Below, in pieces: positions 10,132 to 20,728 of a stretch of DNA of 64,000 nucleotides; the stretch's first letter is position 1, and each line of letters starts with the position of its first letter. Source of the stretch: Fulvia fulva (taxonomy: Eukaryota; Ascomycota; Dothideomycetes; Mycosphaerellales; Mycosphaerellaceae). Position numbers and translations under genes: made by a program. A model generated the notes under the pieces. It ran no database searches, was not told where the DNA came from, and saw only the letters and a program-made list of their open reading frames with translations. The stretch is taken from the NCBI RefSeq assembly GCF_020509005.1, contig NC_063013.1, positions 1,674,001 through 1,738,000 of the forward strand, written 5' to 3'.

Positions 10132-13100
10132 TCAGTAATACTCTACATCCTCAAGTCCGTCATCGTGGCCAGCGTCGTCATCAAAGTCATCCGCGTTACT
10201 GGCAGCCTTCCTCATTTTCCTCGGCTTCAGAACAAGATACTGCGACAGGAGCATCGATCGAGTATCTTCGTCCAGCTCGTTGAGTTTCAGGTGACATAGC
10301 TCCCTCCCTGCAATGGAGAATATGAATGAGCCTGCCTTCTCGCCACCATAAAACTCTGGCCAGCGCGCAAGACAGGAAGCCTTTAGCTTCTCCCACGTAG
10401 TGTAGCCTTTGCCCTGTCGTCTCAGCCACTCAACAGCGAACACACTCTGTGGGTCGAGAGGCTGTATGCTGTCATACACAGCTCGTGTCCTGGCAACGGC
10501 CTCTGGGAATGGACCAGCTGCGTTTGCTGCGCCCCATTCCTGTTTCACCCGCAACAAGTTGTCCTTGAGCTTCAACAGTTCTTGTAGCATGTCAGACCCT
10601 TTGGTGGATGCCTCTATGGTCTGCTTGTAGAACTTGCTGAGGTCGTCGTCGTAGGCACCAGCTGGTTCGAGGATGTGACTGGCACGGATCATGCCATCCT
10701 TGACGATTGGGTCGACCACCTGGAAATAGACGAAGTCTATAATGTTGTTGGTAACCTTTGTCTTGTTGACACGATAATGGGCAGGATTTTTGACCTTCGT
10801 CTCATCTTCGGGCCTCGTGTACTCCCAATAGGCAGGCTTCGGCATATCTGACGACAGGTTCCGTGACTTCTGGAAAGCATCGAAGTCTGCCGGCGTATAG
10901 TCGTAGCCCTGCTTATCGGCATCAACAAGGTAATCGTGGAGGAACACGAGTTCGTTTGCTGCAACTTCGTCAATCGTGCCCCGTGCATATATGAAGCGCT
11001 CGTAGAACAGTGTCACTATGCCAAGCATCTTAGCTGACATCCTCGTACAGCACATCGACCCAAGGAAGCTGCACCATTGGCTCTCTGAGCGCGAATCTCG
11101 AACAAGATCTTCCAGCAAACGTTTGTCCTTGCGAATTCCAAAGTTCTCTGGAGGAGGGGGTGTCCATGGTGCGGGCGCATTCTTAAACGGGCTCACCAGC
11201 TTGGAGTCCCAGGTGAACCAGAATGCATCTCCGTCGTAGTCACCTCCTTGGAGCATGCTGGCAAGAGGTCGCATTCCCTTCGAGGAGAAGATGATGAAGT
11301 TCTTGAATCTTGCCAAACGCGGATTAAACACCACCCTGACGCGTTGTATGTCCCAAGGTGCCAGAGCTGGGTTTCGACACACCAAAACCTCGATCTTATC
11401 TAGATACCACCAAGACTCTCCAGTCGACGGGTCGGTGAAGGGCGAGCCGAAGATAACGCATACTTCACCAGGCTCGAGGCATCCATACGGATCGGCCATG
11501 CCTTTGAGCGTGGTAGACTTGTTGAGCACCACCTTGAACTTTGTTTTCTTCAGGTCGAAGTATGAGTTGGCCATGACTTGGATCTGGCGGGCCAGGTACT
11601 TGCAGCTCTTGGGATCAAAGCCGTTCTCCAGCATTGCGATAATTCGCTCCTCGAAAGACTCTGGGAACCCGCTGGCAAAGTTTTTGATACCAGTCTCGCG
11701 TGTTCGTGCCTCAAAGAACTCGTTGTGCGAGGCGAGCCATCGCCGAATCGGCATTGGGCCTGGGGCCTCCAGTGCAGTCAAGAACTCGTTCACTTCGGTT
11801 TGCACTTGTGTCTGAACGACCTCGCGGATCGCCTCCTTGGGCACACCTCTGTCACACAAGATTGGGAGAAAAGCTTGATGTAGGATCGAAGGTCGTGCAC
11901 CAGAATTTGGATTGACGACACAGACCGACAACACCTCGTCATCGCACTCCTCGAGGCTATCCCTAAAGACTTTGAGCTGACTTTGCGACAGTTTGATGAG
12001 CGGTCCCGCGGGCTTCGTGCCATAACCAGTGTACTCTTCATCGTCGAGATACCAAAGGCCTTTCGCTCCCGCAGTCCGCATCTGTAGTCCAGCTGGCACA
12101 CTCTCCAGACCCGCTTTCCTCATGTACTGGTGCGCGATCCACGGATGCAGTCCAGAACATCCATCATTCATGACCATTTTCGGGTCGTACCTCTCACAGA
12201 ACTGACGTGCTAACTTTGGATCCTCGAACGTCCGATCTGCCTTGTGGCGGGTCGGGCCTTGATCTGGAACGCCATAAGCAAAGTCCGATGGCTTGAGCAC
12301 GACTGCTACAATCGTCCTCGATAGCAGTAGTTCCAATCGCATGAATGCTTTACGCGCAGCTTGTTGACAGTTCGTGCGGAAAGGCAGAGCCCATTCCATC
12401 AGATCGCCGATTGACATGCCGTCCTTTGGACAGACCATGATCAGACGGTTCATACTTGCTGAAGCTCGACCTTCGAAGGCCGACTTCTTTTTGTTCGGCT
12501 GCAGGAAGAAGGGATACCATGTTCTCCCGAGGAACTCATGAGGCTTGTCGAGCCAGTCTCTGAAACGAGCCTGTATGTCAACTCCCGGCACATGATGAGG
12601 CGGTCTGGCCAGATCTGGCAGCTCCACATACAGCACCCTGTCCGCGCCGAGGTACCTCTGGAGACTGCAAGCAGTATCTCGTCGTTCAATCTGAACCGTG
12701 ATCTTAAGAGCCGGCAGCGTTCTTGCGCCAACCCATTCAAGCCTCGCGTTCCTTGTCAGAACCTCGTAGTCCTTGAGGCCTGTTTGCTGTTCCGGCTTTG
12801 TGAAGTGTATCTCACGTCCTATCAGAAACTCGTACAGCGATGCCAGACTGTGGTGCACCCATTCGCTTTCTAAGGTTTCTATTGCGATCTTGCTGGGTTG
12901 CAGAAGCCGCTGCAGCTCCCACTGAAGTTCGAATGGCAGAAACCGAAAGTGACAAGGAAATCGTATGTCGACCAGTTCCACATCAGCTGAGCTGGACGAA
13001 TCATGCGAAGTGGGTTGCGTGGTTTCTTGCTGGCGATGTGCTGCAAGCTTCTCGTTATGAATACGCTTCTGCTCTCCTGAACGGCCAAGCGTGACTTGCT

Positions 13101-14115
13101 TGGTGGGAGTAATGCGCCTCACTGGCTCAGGAGACGGAATAGTCTCACTGAACGCATCAGACATGTCAAGATCTTGCATCTTTGTGTCTTCGGCAGAGGC
13201 TTCACAGTTTGCTTCGGCATCCCGTAACTTCTGGAGTGCCAGATCCACGGTGTGGGGGTCCAACGAGCCATACCAAGTCGATTGCGACTCACGAGGCGAG
13301 CGGGGTGTATCAGAAGTAAGATCGACGACTGTTCTCGCACCTCGGACGGTGCTGCTGGAGTTCTGCGGCGATTCAGCCCTCTGCGCCATGGCCATCAGCT
13401 CTGCAGCATCAGTTGAGCACATCGAGGAAAGATAGTTGGACTCTCGTCCTCGTTTTGTCGGTTCATAGTCGCTAGCGAAAGAAGTTGTTGCTGTGTCTGG
13501 AGTTCCTGACGAGCCTGCATTGGACCAGAACGAGCTTTTGGCGAAGGAAGTGTTGGCAGCTGTGGAGGCGAAAGACGTCACTGGGTTGACGATTGGGGGA
13601 GGTGGCTTAATTGGACTGGAAGCTGACTTGTCGTCCGTCTTCTTGGCTGACTTAGTGATGGCGAAGTGTTGTTTTATGGACCTTGTAGCTGGCGTGGGCG
13701 AAGATGGTGCACTGTAGGGTTGTGTAGGGTCTGGGACATTCGTGGTCTTCAGGACCTTGCGAGGAGTCGCACACATCCTCTTCGTGGCATCCACTGGACC
13801 TTGGAGGGTATCGCGTAGAAGCTGCAGTCTTGTCTGTCGTGTCGAGACCTGAAGCACAGGAAAGGTCCGGAAGAATGTGGTGATAGCAGACTCCAGCGCA
13901 GCTTGGTCCTTCCACCATAGCAAGTGATACTGTTTGAACACATAAGTTCCCAGATCCTCAGAAGACTTTGCTGGAGAAGATGCCTCATTGTGAGGAATGT
14001 CTATCGCCGCCCTGCGGCAAAGATTACTGAGGTCCTCCTTCAAGTGACGAGGATTCGCATTGGGGATACCGGACGCCGGAGGCTCCATCTCAGTTGACTT
14101 GCGCTTCCTCGCCAT
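10132..14115 (-). CDS. Cellular RNA-dependent RNA polymerase of the RNA-silencing pathway (QDE-1 type)
   Basis: Makes double-stranded RNA from single-stranded templates for Dicer, and so supports quelling or small-RNA silencing. It is one uninterrupted frame of 1327 aa, close to the size of QDE-1-like enzymes. Residues 1 to about 380 are basic and low-complexity. The conserved RdRP region follows, with VLVCRNPALAPWDIQRVRVV, then FIIFSSKGMRPLASML and the catalytic GGDYDGDAFW at about residue 957. That D-x-D-G-D signature identifies cellular eukaryotic RdRPs and excludes RNA-virus polymerases, which use GDD. The C-terminus is acidic (SNADDFDDDAGHDDGLEDVEYY region). Fungi usually carry two to four paralogues, and I cannot say which clade this one belongs to, so no symbol is given. 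Confidence 0.95.
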   Translation of the reverse strand: MARKRKSTEMEPPASGIPNANPRHLKEDLSNLCRRAAIDIPHNEASSPAKSSEDLGTYVFKQYHLLWWKDQAALESAITTFFRTFPVLQVSTRQTRLQLLRDTLQGPVDATKRMCATPRKVLKTTNVPDPTQPYSAPSSPTPATRSIKQHFAITKSAKKTDDKSASSPIKPPPPIVNPVTSFASTAANTSFAKSSFWSNAGSSGTPDTATTSFASDYEPTKRGRESNYLSSMCSTDAAELMAMAQRAESPQNSSSTVRGARTVVDLTSDTPRSPRESQSTWYGSLDPHTVDLALQKLRDAEANCEASAEDTKMQDLDMSDAFSETIPSPEPVRRITPTKQVTLGRSGEQKRIHNEKLAAHRQQETTQPTSHDSSSSADVELVDIRFPCHFRFLPFELQWELQRLLQPSKIAIETLESEWVHHSLASLYEFLIGREIHFTKPEQQTGLKDYEVLTRNARLEWVGARTLPALKITVQIERRDTACSLQRYLGADRVLYVELPDLARPPHHVPGVDIQARFRDWLDKPHEFLGRTWYPFFLQPNKKKSAFEGRASASMNRLIMVCPKDGMSIGDLMEWALPFRTNCQQAARKAFMRLELLLSRTIVAVVLKPSDFAYGVPDQGPTRHKADRTFEDPKLARQFCERYDPKMVMNDGCSGLHPWIAHQYMRKAGLESVPAGLQMRTAGAKGLWYLDDEEYTGYGTKPAGPLIKLSQSQLKVFRDSLEECDDEVLSVCVVNPNSGARPSILHQAFLPILCDRGVPKEAIREVVQTQVQTEVNEFLTALEAPGPMPIRRWLASHNEFFEARTRETGIKNFASGFPESFEERIIAMLENGFDPKSCKYLARQIQVMANSYFDLKKTKFKVVLNKSTTLKGMADPYGCLEPGEVCVIFGSPFTDPSTGESWWYLDKIEVLVCRNPALAPWDIQRVRVVFNPRLARFKNFIIFSSKGMRPLASMLQGGDYDGDAFWFTWDSKLVSPFKNAPAPWTPPPPENFGIRKDKRLLEDLVRDSRSESQWCSFLGSMCCTRMSAKMLGIVTLFYERFIYARGTIDEVAANELVFLHDYLVDADKQGYDYTPADFDAFQKSRNLSSDMPKPAYWEYTRPEDETKVKNPAHYRVNKTKVTNNIIDFVYFQVVDPIVKDGMIRASHILEPAGAYDDDLSKFYKQTIEASTKGSDMLQELLKLKDNLLRVKQEWGAANAAGPFPEAVARTRAVYDSIQPLDPQSVFAVEWLRRQGKGYTTWEKLKASCLARWPEFYGGEKAGSFIFSIAGRELCHLKLNELDEDTRSMLLSQYLVLKPRKMRKAASNADDFDDDAGHDDGLEDVEYY

Positions 14116-15014
14116 TGCAATGGCTCCGCGCGGGACGGCGTGGCCTTCTATATGTATTTCGTGGTGAGATAAGGAGCCATTGGACCAGCGTCAATGGCTG
14201 TTCGTGTAAACACTCAAACAAAAGGTGAGTTTGAAGCTAGAGCATTGGGCCGTCTGCAGAGGATCGGAACGTTGGCGAACGGGTCATCTGCCGATCGGAG
14301 CGGGTCGCGGCTGCCTCCCACGCGTCTCAGTTCGACCACGAATGTGACGCGGTGCACGTGTAGAGTGACTGCACGTGATATGCTTACGGCCTGCGTTCGT
14401 GAGCAATACAATCTGTATCTTGAGAGGCAGTAACTGAGCGTTGTTCGTGGACACGTCGGCTGATTCGATGCTGAGCAGGTGACGGTTGACATCCATGGCT
14501 GAGATCGGCATGACAATGTCGGTTTTGTGCAGTAGCGTACGAAGGTCAGCAGCAGACTGGGATGAGCAACGTGGGTCTGATCATATTGATGGGAAGCTTT
14601 GGAAGGTGCACTGGTACAACAAATCCAGCAGGATGTCTTTGATACACGACCTCGTCAAAACAGTAGGAGGCCTCCATAGCCCGACCACAAGATCAATCGA
14701 AAGACGCTCCACTGGCGTTGCGTCCTGGCCTCGAGCGTGTAACTCTGAGTATGCATTGTGTATGATCTCGGCCTGAAACTGTAACAGCTAACCATCCAAG
14801 TATTGTGGTTGCCGACGAACAAGATAGGGCGTGAGGTGAGAACGGAACGAAAGGGCAATAATAGCAGATGGGCGCCGTAAATCATGTCTAGCATTACCTT
14901 CACCTAAGATGCCGGAATGCCATCGGCGGATGAACGTTAAGTTCCTCCTGTGGTGGGTATGCAAATCTTGGTGTTTTTTCGCCTTTTTCTCCCCCCCCCC
15001 ATGCTGGGAGTTGC
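14116..15014. other. Intergenic, no gene seen; C-homopolymer near the right end
   Basis: Upstream of the RdRP start and downstream of TCTP. No coding frame has support. A run of about ten C residues ends at 15000, just past the TCTP stop, so it would be a G run in that gene's 3' untranslated region. No RNA gene is recognised. Confidence 0.5.
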
Positions 15015-15701
15015 TTACACCTTCATCTCGGTGAGGCCGTGCTTCCAGACTGTGACGTATGGGGTAATACCGTCCTCGCGGTAGTTGAGAAGAACAACCC
15101 TGCAAAACCGGTCAGTATATGTGGCCTCTCGTTGTTTTCCACGACATCACTCACATTCCATCTGGGTCCATGGACTCGCCGATCAGGAACTCGTAGTCCT
15201 TGAAGTTGGCGATAATCTTCTTGGCGTATGAGGAAGCACCCTTTTCGAACTCGGTGACTGTCTCGTCGCTTGCGCCATTTGCCTTCAGTCCCTCCTTGAC
15301 CTTCTTCATGTAGCCCTTGAGATGGCTGAGGTAGCTCTTCTTGTCGAAGCTGGTCTCGTTGAGACGGAAAGAGTGGACAATGTCAATGACCTGCTCTGCG
15401 GCGTCCTCGGCACCTTCATCGTCGCCGCCCTCAGCAGACGCATTCGCGCCGATGTCGATGTCGCCAACACCGACGGAGATCTTCTTGCAGTCGGCCTCGT
15501 AAACGACGCCGTCGATTTCCTTGAGGTCGTAGGAGTCGGAGAGGAGCTCGTCCGAGGTGATCAGATCCTGCGCATATGCTGTCAGTCGAGTCCGAAGGTC
15601 TGGAATGGGGAGGCCAGCTTCTCGAGATCGAGTGCCCCACCACAATGGCAGTACGGTGTACTGTGGCTTGTGAGCTGGCTATATACCTTGAAAATAATCA
15701 T
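15015..15701 (-). CDS. TMA19: Translationally controlled tumour protein homologue (3 exons)
   Basis: Small ribosome-associated, growth-linked protein. Exons are complement of 15015-15099, 15155-15567 and 15687-15701, giving 171 codons (170 aa), the usual TCTP length. The first exon encodes only MIIFK, the canonical TCTP start; after a 119-nt intron the protein continues [15 protein letters not shown]. The family's TCTP1-like region ([21 protein letters not shown]) is restored across the 55-nt last intron, and the C-terminal block [16 protein letters not shown] is intact. It is divergent from the uS8 gene with a 626-bp shared upstream region, which fits co-regulation with the translation machinery (inference). 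Confidence 0.96.
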
Positions 15702-16327
15702 ATTCGCGGGTGTGGTTGGAGTGGTGTGAGGGTTGCTGTGGAGGGTGTGTCGGTGGTCTTGAGCGAGCAAGGAGGGACGTTGGTGTGGTTGGTACTTGTA
15801 CTGGAAGTAAATGCGAAGAAAAATGGAGACGCTTGGTGGGGTTCTACAGAAGCGAGGCGTGAGCACATTTGGGAGCAGCTCAGACACATGTGTGTTGTGG
15901 ACATTTTGCCGGAGAAGAGCTGTGATTCTGCTCGTGGCTAACGTGGCCAAGTTAGATCCAAGCGCAAGGGTCTGATGGCCCAAGCTTGCCAAGTCCACGC
16001 GAAATATCGGCCTGGTCCCGTTTCTTCACCTTCGCTCGGATGATTCTCTCTGGCCAACAGCTCAAGTCAACATCACAAAGCTCGCCGCTGACATTGAGGT
16101 ATGTCGCGATACTCAGAAGACGTGCCCTTCAGGTAGCCAAGGCCTGCGCTCATTGCTCACCACAATGACACCGCTGCGCCTCTGTCGACCGAGCATGAAG
16201 AACCCTTCACGGTGGTCCGCACCGAAGGGCACTCTTTGCGCTCAGGATGGCTCTTGAAGGCTAACAACCACACTGCAGACACCTCAGACCGCAATCCGCG
16301 CACTGAGAATCTCACACTACCGCCGAC
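15702..16327. promoter_or_regulatory. Shared upstream region of TCTP and uS8
   Basis: 626 bp between two divergent, highly expressed translation-related genes. Antisense open frames here have no support. I could not point to a specific ribosomal-protein promoter element. Confidence 0.5.
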
Positions 16328-17010
16328 ATGGTCAAGACTTCCGTCCTCAACGATGCGCTTAATGCCATCAACAACGCCGAGAAGACTGGAAAGCGCCAGG
16401 TCCTCATCCGCCCAAGCTCCAAGGTCATCGTCAAGTTCCTCCAGGTCATGCAGCGTCACGGTAAGCCCACGCTTTGGATACGTGCCCCTACAGGTTCAGC
16501 GCAAGAGGAGGGTCGCGGTAGTTAGGGACGACACCGGGTTGATAACTAGGCAATGGTCTCACAATGTTCCACGACCAACGCCCTTTAAGTGCTCGGAAGA
16601 TTGAGAGTTTGGCGAGGATCTTACATGTGTTCGGAATCATCGGGTGAAGAGGCACTTTTAAATTCTCGCGACAACCGCTGACACGGTGTTCTACAGGCTA
16701 CATCGGCGAGTTCGAGGAGGTCGATGACCACCGCAACGGCAAGATCGTCATTCAGTTGAACGGCCGGTAAGTCGAAAGTGACATCTCGTTGCATTGCCAT
16801 ATCCTCTAACACATCTTCAGCCTCAACAAGACCGGCGTCATCAGCCCACGCTACAACGTCCAGCTCAACGACCTCGAGAAGTGGGTTGTCAAGCTCCTGC
16901 CATCGCGTCAATTCGGCTACATCGTCCTCACCACCTCTGCTGGCATCATGGACCACGAGGAGGCCAGGAGAAAGCACGTCGCCGGCAAGATCATCGGTTT
17001 CTTCTACTAG
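16328..17010 (+). CDS. RPS22: 40S ribosomal protein uS8 (RPS22 / S15a), 3 exons
   Basis: Small-subunit protein that binds the central domain of 18S rRNA. Exons 16328-16460, 16697-16766 and 16821-17010 give 131 codons, 130 aa, exactly the family length. The protein opens [19 protein letters not shown] and closes [18 protein letters not shown], and the intervening blocks ([32 protein letters not shown]) match uS8. The first intron is 236 nt, over four times the local norm, and may host something (see findings). The second is 54 nt. Confidence 0.97.
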
Positions 17011-17303
17011 ATGTATCTGAGCTGGGCGCATTGTCGGCTTACGAATGGGTGGCATGAGCTTAGCGCAGCCTAAACGGCTTCAGCTGCCTGAAATCAAAAG
17101 TCTTCATCGCTTCATATATGCCGTTCCTTCATAATTCTCGTCTGTGCGTGCCTGTGCCGCCTACGTTAGTGCAAAGCTGGCGGTGACAGTCATTCAGTGC
17201 CACTTGACTCAACACAGCTCTAACTTCAACATACAACCTGCAACCCAACTCACGCAAGAACAACACACAGGCTCTCACGCCGTACTACAAAGCTGCAGCA
17301 GCC

Positions 17304-18378
17304 ATGCCTCGCAAAGCACGCGCCGCCAATCCCACTCAAACACTCATCATCCAAGGCAACGAGGACGTACCATCGGCTCTCGAGAACAAGGTCACCAACG
17401 AGTCACTAGCAAAATGCAACATGCAGTCGCAGTCACCATTGTTCGGCGTACTCCCACCGGAGCTTCGAAACGACATCTTTGAGCTTGCAACGCAGCCGTA
17501 CGACGACGAGCGACACGTCTACAAACCAAATGCCTACTTCTATCGACCTGGCCACCATGCCAAGCAAAAAGTCGATACAGCGTCCATGCTGACTTGCCGG
17601 CGGGTGTGGTTGGAGGCAAATTATTTGCCGATGAGGCAGTTTGAGGTGTGTTACAGAAGGCCGTGGCTTGGCGTCAGAAGCCTTCAATCAAGTCCGTCGA
17701 CACCAAGCTGACATCTTCCTTTTCCAGCCCACATTTTGGTTCAAAGGTGAAGAACGACGCCCCGACTGGACTCATCAGGCAAAGTCGCCTAGGAGCAAGT
17801 ACAATCTTCGCCACAGCAGGCCGTCGGTCAATACCACCGAAGAGAATCGTTATAAGACATTCGTAGTGTCCCTGACTGCGGCCAACGTCGACAATCTTCA
17901 GACCCTACACTTTCTCGGACAACTCTACTGGCTTGAATCCGATTGTCTTCACCTACTGTTGACGGGCGGCAGCATCCCGACAGTGCCACACGTGAAAGTC
18001 ACAGTACGGCACACTGACTGGTGGTGGTGGGAGTCAGATGAAGAGCTCCGCCTGGACTATGACTGGATTGTTACACTACTCGCGCAGACTTTTGCCGCGA
18101 CTTCCACCTCGACGTTCGAGTTGCAGCTCGAGACGCTATCTGGCAAGGTCCCTCAGCTGGAAGCAATCATCGAAGACATCAAGGAGGGACATTCTATGAT
18201 CACGGAGAGAGATGGCGATCGCTACTGGAAGCTGCAGGACGAGTCTGGAAAGGAGGTTCTAGCTTGGGATGGACCAGCAGATGTTGGTGGCATCAGATGG
18301 CGCATGGCACACTCTGCAGATGGCGAGAAGCTAGAGTATCGCGTCCACAGCTTGGTGTGGAAGCGCAATGGCGCATAA
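17304..18378 (+). CDS. Fungal F-box-like protein with an LPPELR motif, 2 exons
   Basis: Exons 17304-17645 and 17728-18378 (82-nt intron with a CTGAC branch site) make 330 aa. A disordered start precedes FGVLPPELRNDIFELA, the short F-box-like motif that opens many lineage-specific fungal proteins. The block MLTCRRVWLEANYLPM is the second hallmark of that group (usually 'CRQI..EA'). The C-terminal two thirds has mixed strand and helix with a Trp-rich patch (TDWWWWESDEE). It is distantly similar in layout to the two broken genes at 24065 and 26881 but is intact. Molecular function unknown. Confidence 0.82.
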
Positions 18379-18461
18379 GATTGACCATAGCTTGGAATCT
18401 GGCATGCAGATGGGAATCTTGATGGCGGCCTGTAGCGGAAGACAACTTCTCCAGACCCCCC

Positions 18462-19037
18462 TTAGCCTTTCTTATGCACATCCTCGCGCCACTCCACCAC
18501 AAGCCTCCGCCCAGGCCCCAAAGAAAATCTCTCCACCGTGCGTTCCTCATCCACCCCATTCCCATTCTCCACCGGCGTATCAGCCCTCCCATCCACCTTA
18601 CTATCCTTCCGCTCCAACTCCCTCTCGGCCCATACCTCTGTCCTCAGCCGTCCCTTCAACTCCCTCAGCACACCCAACCTCACTCCATTATCCAAACTCT
18701 CCTGCATCAAGACTTTCCTCTTCGCAGGATCGACCTCAGCCTTCGCCACAGCCGCGCTATCAACCCTCCACTCCTCCCTCTCAAATTCCTCCCACGTCTT
18801 GCCACTTGCATACGCGCGCTTCGCTCGACTCACGAAGGTCGAGGCGATGGCGTAGAGAAGGGAGGTAGGGCTGCCGTAATATGCGGAGTTAACTGCGAAG
18901 GCGTGCCAGTCATCCACGTTTGCGTCCGGGTCGGGTTCGATTGCTGTTATTGAAAATACATGTGGGCCGAAGAGGGAGGATTGGACGTCGAAGTAGGTGG
19001 AGTGGGTTTGGTGCGCGAAATGGCGCGGATGTGCCAT
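18462..19037 (-). CDS. Unknown protein, acidic and helical C-terminus
   Basis: A 191-aa frame from the ATG at 19037. It reads as a real protein rather than a shadow: the start has MAHPRHFAHQTHSTYFDVQS, then a conserved-looking core (FGPHVFSITAIEPD, DDWHAFAVNSAYYGSP), then a helical charged tail. I do not recognise the family. The frame is open upstream of the Met through an apparently coding stretch (QYDDLLPYLN) back to a TAG at about 19122 that could be a 3' splice site, so a 5' exon may be missing. Confidence is moderate because no domain supports it. Confidence 0.5.
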   Translation of the reverse strand: MAHPRHFAHQTHSTYFDVQSSLFGPHVFSITAIEPDPDANVDDWHAFAVNSAYYGSPTSLLYAIASTFVSRAKRAYASGKTWEEFEREEWRVDSAAVAKAEVDPAKRKVLMQESLDNGVRLGVLRELKGRLRTEVWAERELERKDSKVDGRADTPVENGNGVDEERTVERFSLGPGRRLVVEWREDVHKKG

Positions 19038-19533
19038 ATTGAGATAAGGCAATAGGTCGTCGTACTGAGGGTCGCGCGGTTTCGATGCTTGAGGCAGTGA
19101 ATTGGTATTGTGATTTCCGATCTATTGATGCGCGATCACGCGTCACGGACTTGCAACGTCTGGATGATCAGTGGCTTGTTGTTCTCGTCGGAAGCTTCCG
19201 CATCGTGTGTGATTTATGAGTCCTTCGATTGGTGTGAAGCTGAGTAGCTGATTTAAGCTTTCGATCACAGGTAAAGTCTAAAAGTTTACCTGAGGTGAAT
19301 ACTGACCTCAGTCCTGTCTCGATGAACATCGTGCATTTTCCCAATGCCTCGCGCCTCCCAGGCCGCTCTCATGTTACGATCATGTTCTTAAGCACTCCCG
19401 ATCGCAAGTGCTGCTACACCGTCGTGTGTGGACGAGAGCAGTCGCAGGTTGCGCCTACACATAGTCACCACGACCATCACGACTACCATCCATTCCTCAC
19501 ATTCCTCATCCCAATCCATCAGATTGTCCCGCC
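19038..19533. other. Intergenic, possibly holding a missing 5' exon
   Basis: On the minus strand between about 19220 and 19150 a frame reads DENNKPLIIQTLQ, which looks coding and could belong to the gene at 18462-19037. A direct join would need an intron of only 29 nt, so the link is unproven. Nothing else is seen. Confidence 0.35.
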
Positions 19534-19838
19534 TTACGCACAATAATACTTGCCACCATCCTTACACCAATCAGTCACCTTGAACGTTTCCCAATGGATG
19601 CCGCGCCAGATCTCGAATTCACCGCTCTGAATCGTCGAGCACTGCGACAAGAGCGTATCAGTATGGCTTCTATCCATTATACTTCATTGACAATCTTACG
19701 CAGTACGTGTTGAGCTGTTGCGCCTCACAATCTCCAAGTCCCGCGATTCCGTGATCGCACCACAACTTCCAGAGTGTTTGGATCCGCGGCGACGATAGTG
19801 GCGAGAGCCACAGTCAGGATCGAAAGAGGGAACTTAAT
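19534..19838 (-). pseudogene. Relic of a small secreted cysteine-rich protein
   Basis: Reading the minus strand from 19838, a classic signal peptide appears (KFPLSILTVALATIVAA), but the codon where the initiator should be is ATT (19838-19836), not ATG. The signal frame (first bases = 2 mod 3) then runs to a stop. The cysteine-bearing mature region lies in the next frame (1 mod 3): LWCDHGIAGLGDC, then QLNTYC, a clean 58-nt intron at 19642-19699 (GTAAGA...TCGCAG), and a second exon with further Cys, ending in KYYCA at a stop at 19536-19534. Six cysteines are visible. Loss of the start codon and a one-base frameshift together indicate a dead gene. No family is recognised. Confidence 0.55.
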
Positions 19839-20728
19839 GGTTATAATGGTGTGAGTAGAGGTCTAGTGATTTGTTGCTTGATTGAGACGAAGGGTTGGGT
19901 AGGAGGCATCACATCTGTCGTCGGTTCTGATGTCTTGTAGTCGACACCTTCCATGTGGTCGGGAATAAGGGTCCATACAGCCGTGAGACATGCGAGCGTT
20001 AAGACTTCGGTCAAAGAGACCTAGCGTGGCGTCGGTGACAATCCGGGGGCGTGGAGCCCGTACGAGAGCTTATGATAACAGAACACCCGCTGCAACTCCA
20101 AACGCAGTAGTGATCATGACCTGCATGCGGTGGTTTAGCCCGAACTCAGACACAGAACATGTCATCGAAGCGACGTGTCTACTCTACAAGCAACCATCAA
20201 GCGGCGATATTGCTCTCGCCACGATCGAAGAACGATCTCATTCTCGCACAGGCGCCCACTCCTTCTGCCGGGAACCCTTAGTGCAACGCTGGGGGTGGTC
20301 ATTCAGTCTGTTACTCAGGTCTGGACCGCCCTCAGAAGGCGCGTGCTGCTGAACAGAGAAGCTGTGACGGGAAGACATGCCCATTCCTATCCGGAGAGGA
20401 TACGTTGCCGATGGGATGGTCGATGTCTTTCAAGATAAGCGCAGCTACCAGTAGCTGACTCAAGCAGGACCCTTGACACTAGTCCTTCGTATGTGTTGCC
20501 AAGCGGTCCGAACTGCTGCGTGGTGCTTCAATCGTGAGGCTCTTCGGCGAAAGTCGCTCGTTCAGGCAAATGCTCACATTCGCTCGAGACGGAATGTTAA
20601 GTAGGCAGGCGAAGAGTTTGCCATGCCATACAAGCATTTTTGACTAACGCCCGGACGCCTCGCTAAACCCACGCCGATCGCTCATAATCAATGCCTCGTC
20701 TTTAGACCCTACTCTCCTGGTCCCGTCC
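19839..20728. other. Intergenic, no gene seen
   Basis: Between the secreted-protein relic and the BOS1 stop codon. The open frames are short and unsupported. No RNA gene is recognised. Confidence 0.5.

Noticed and set aside
10132..14115. Possible integrated viral polymerase
   Set aside because: The GGDYDGD motif and the domain order are those of cellular silencing RdRPs; viral GDD palm motifs are absent.
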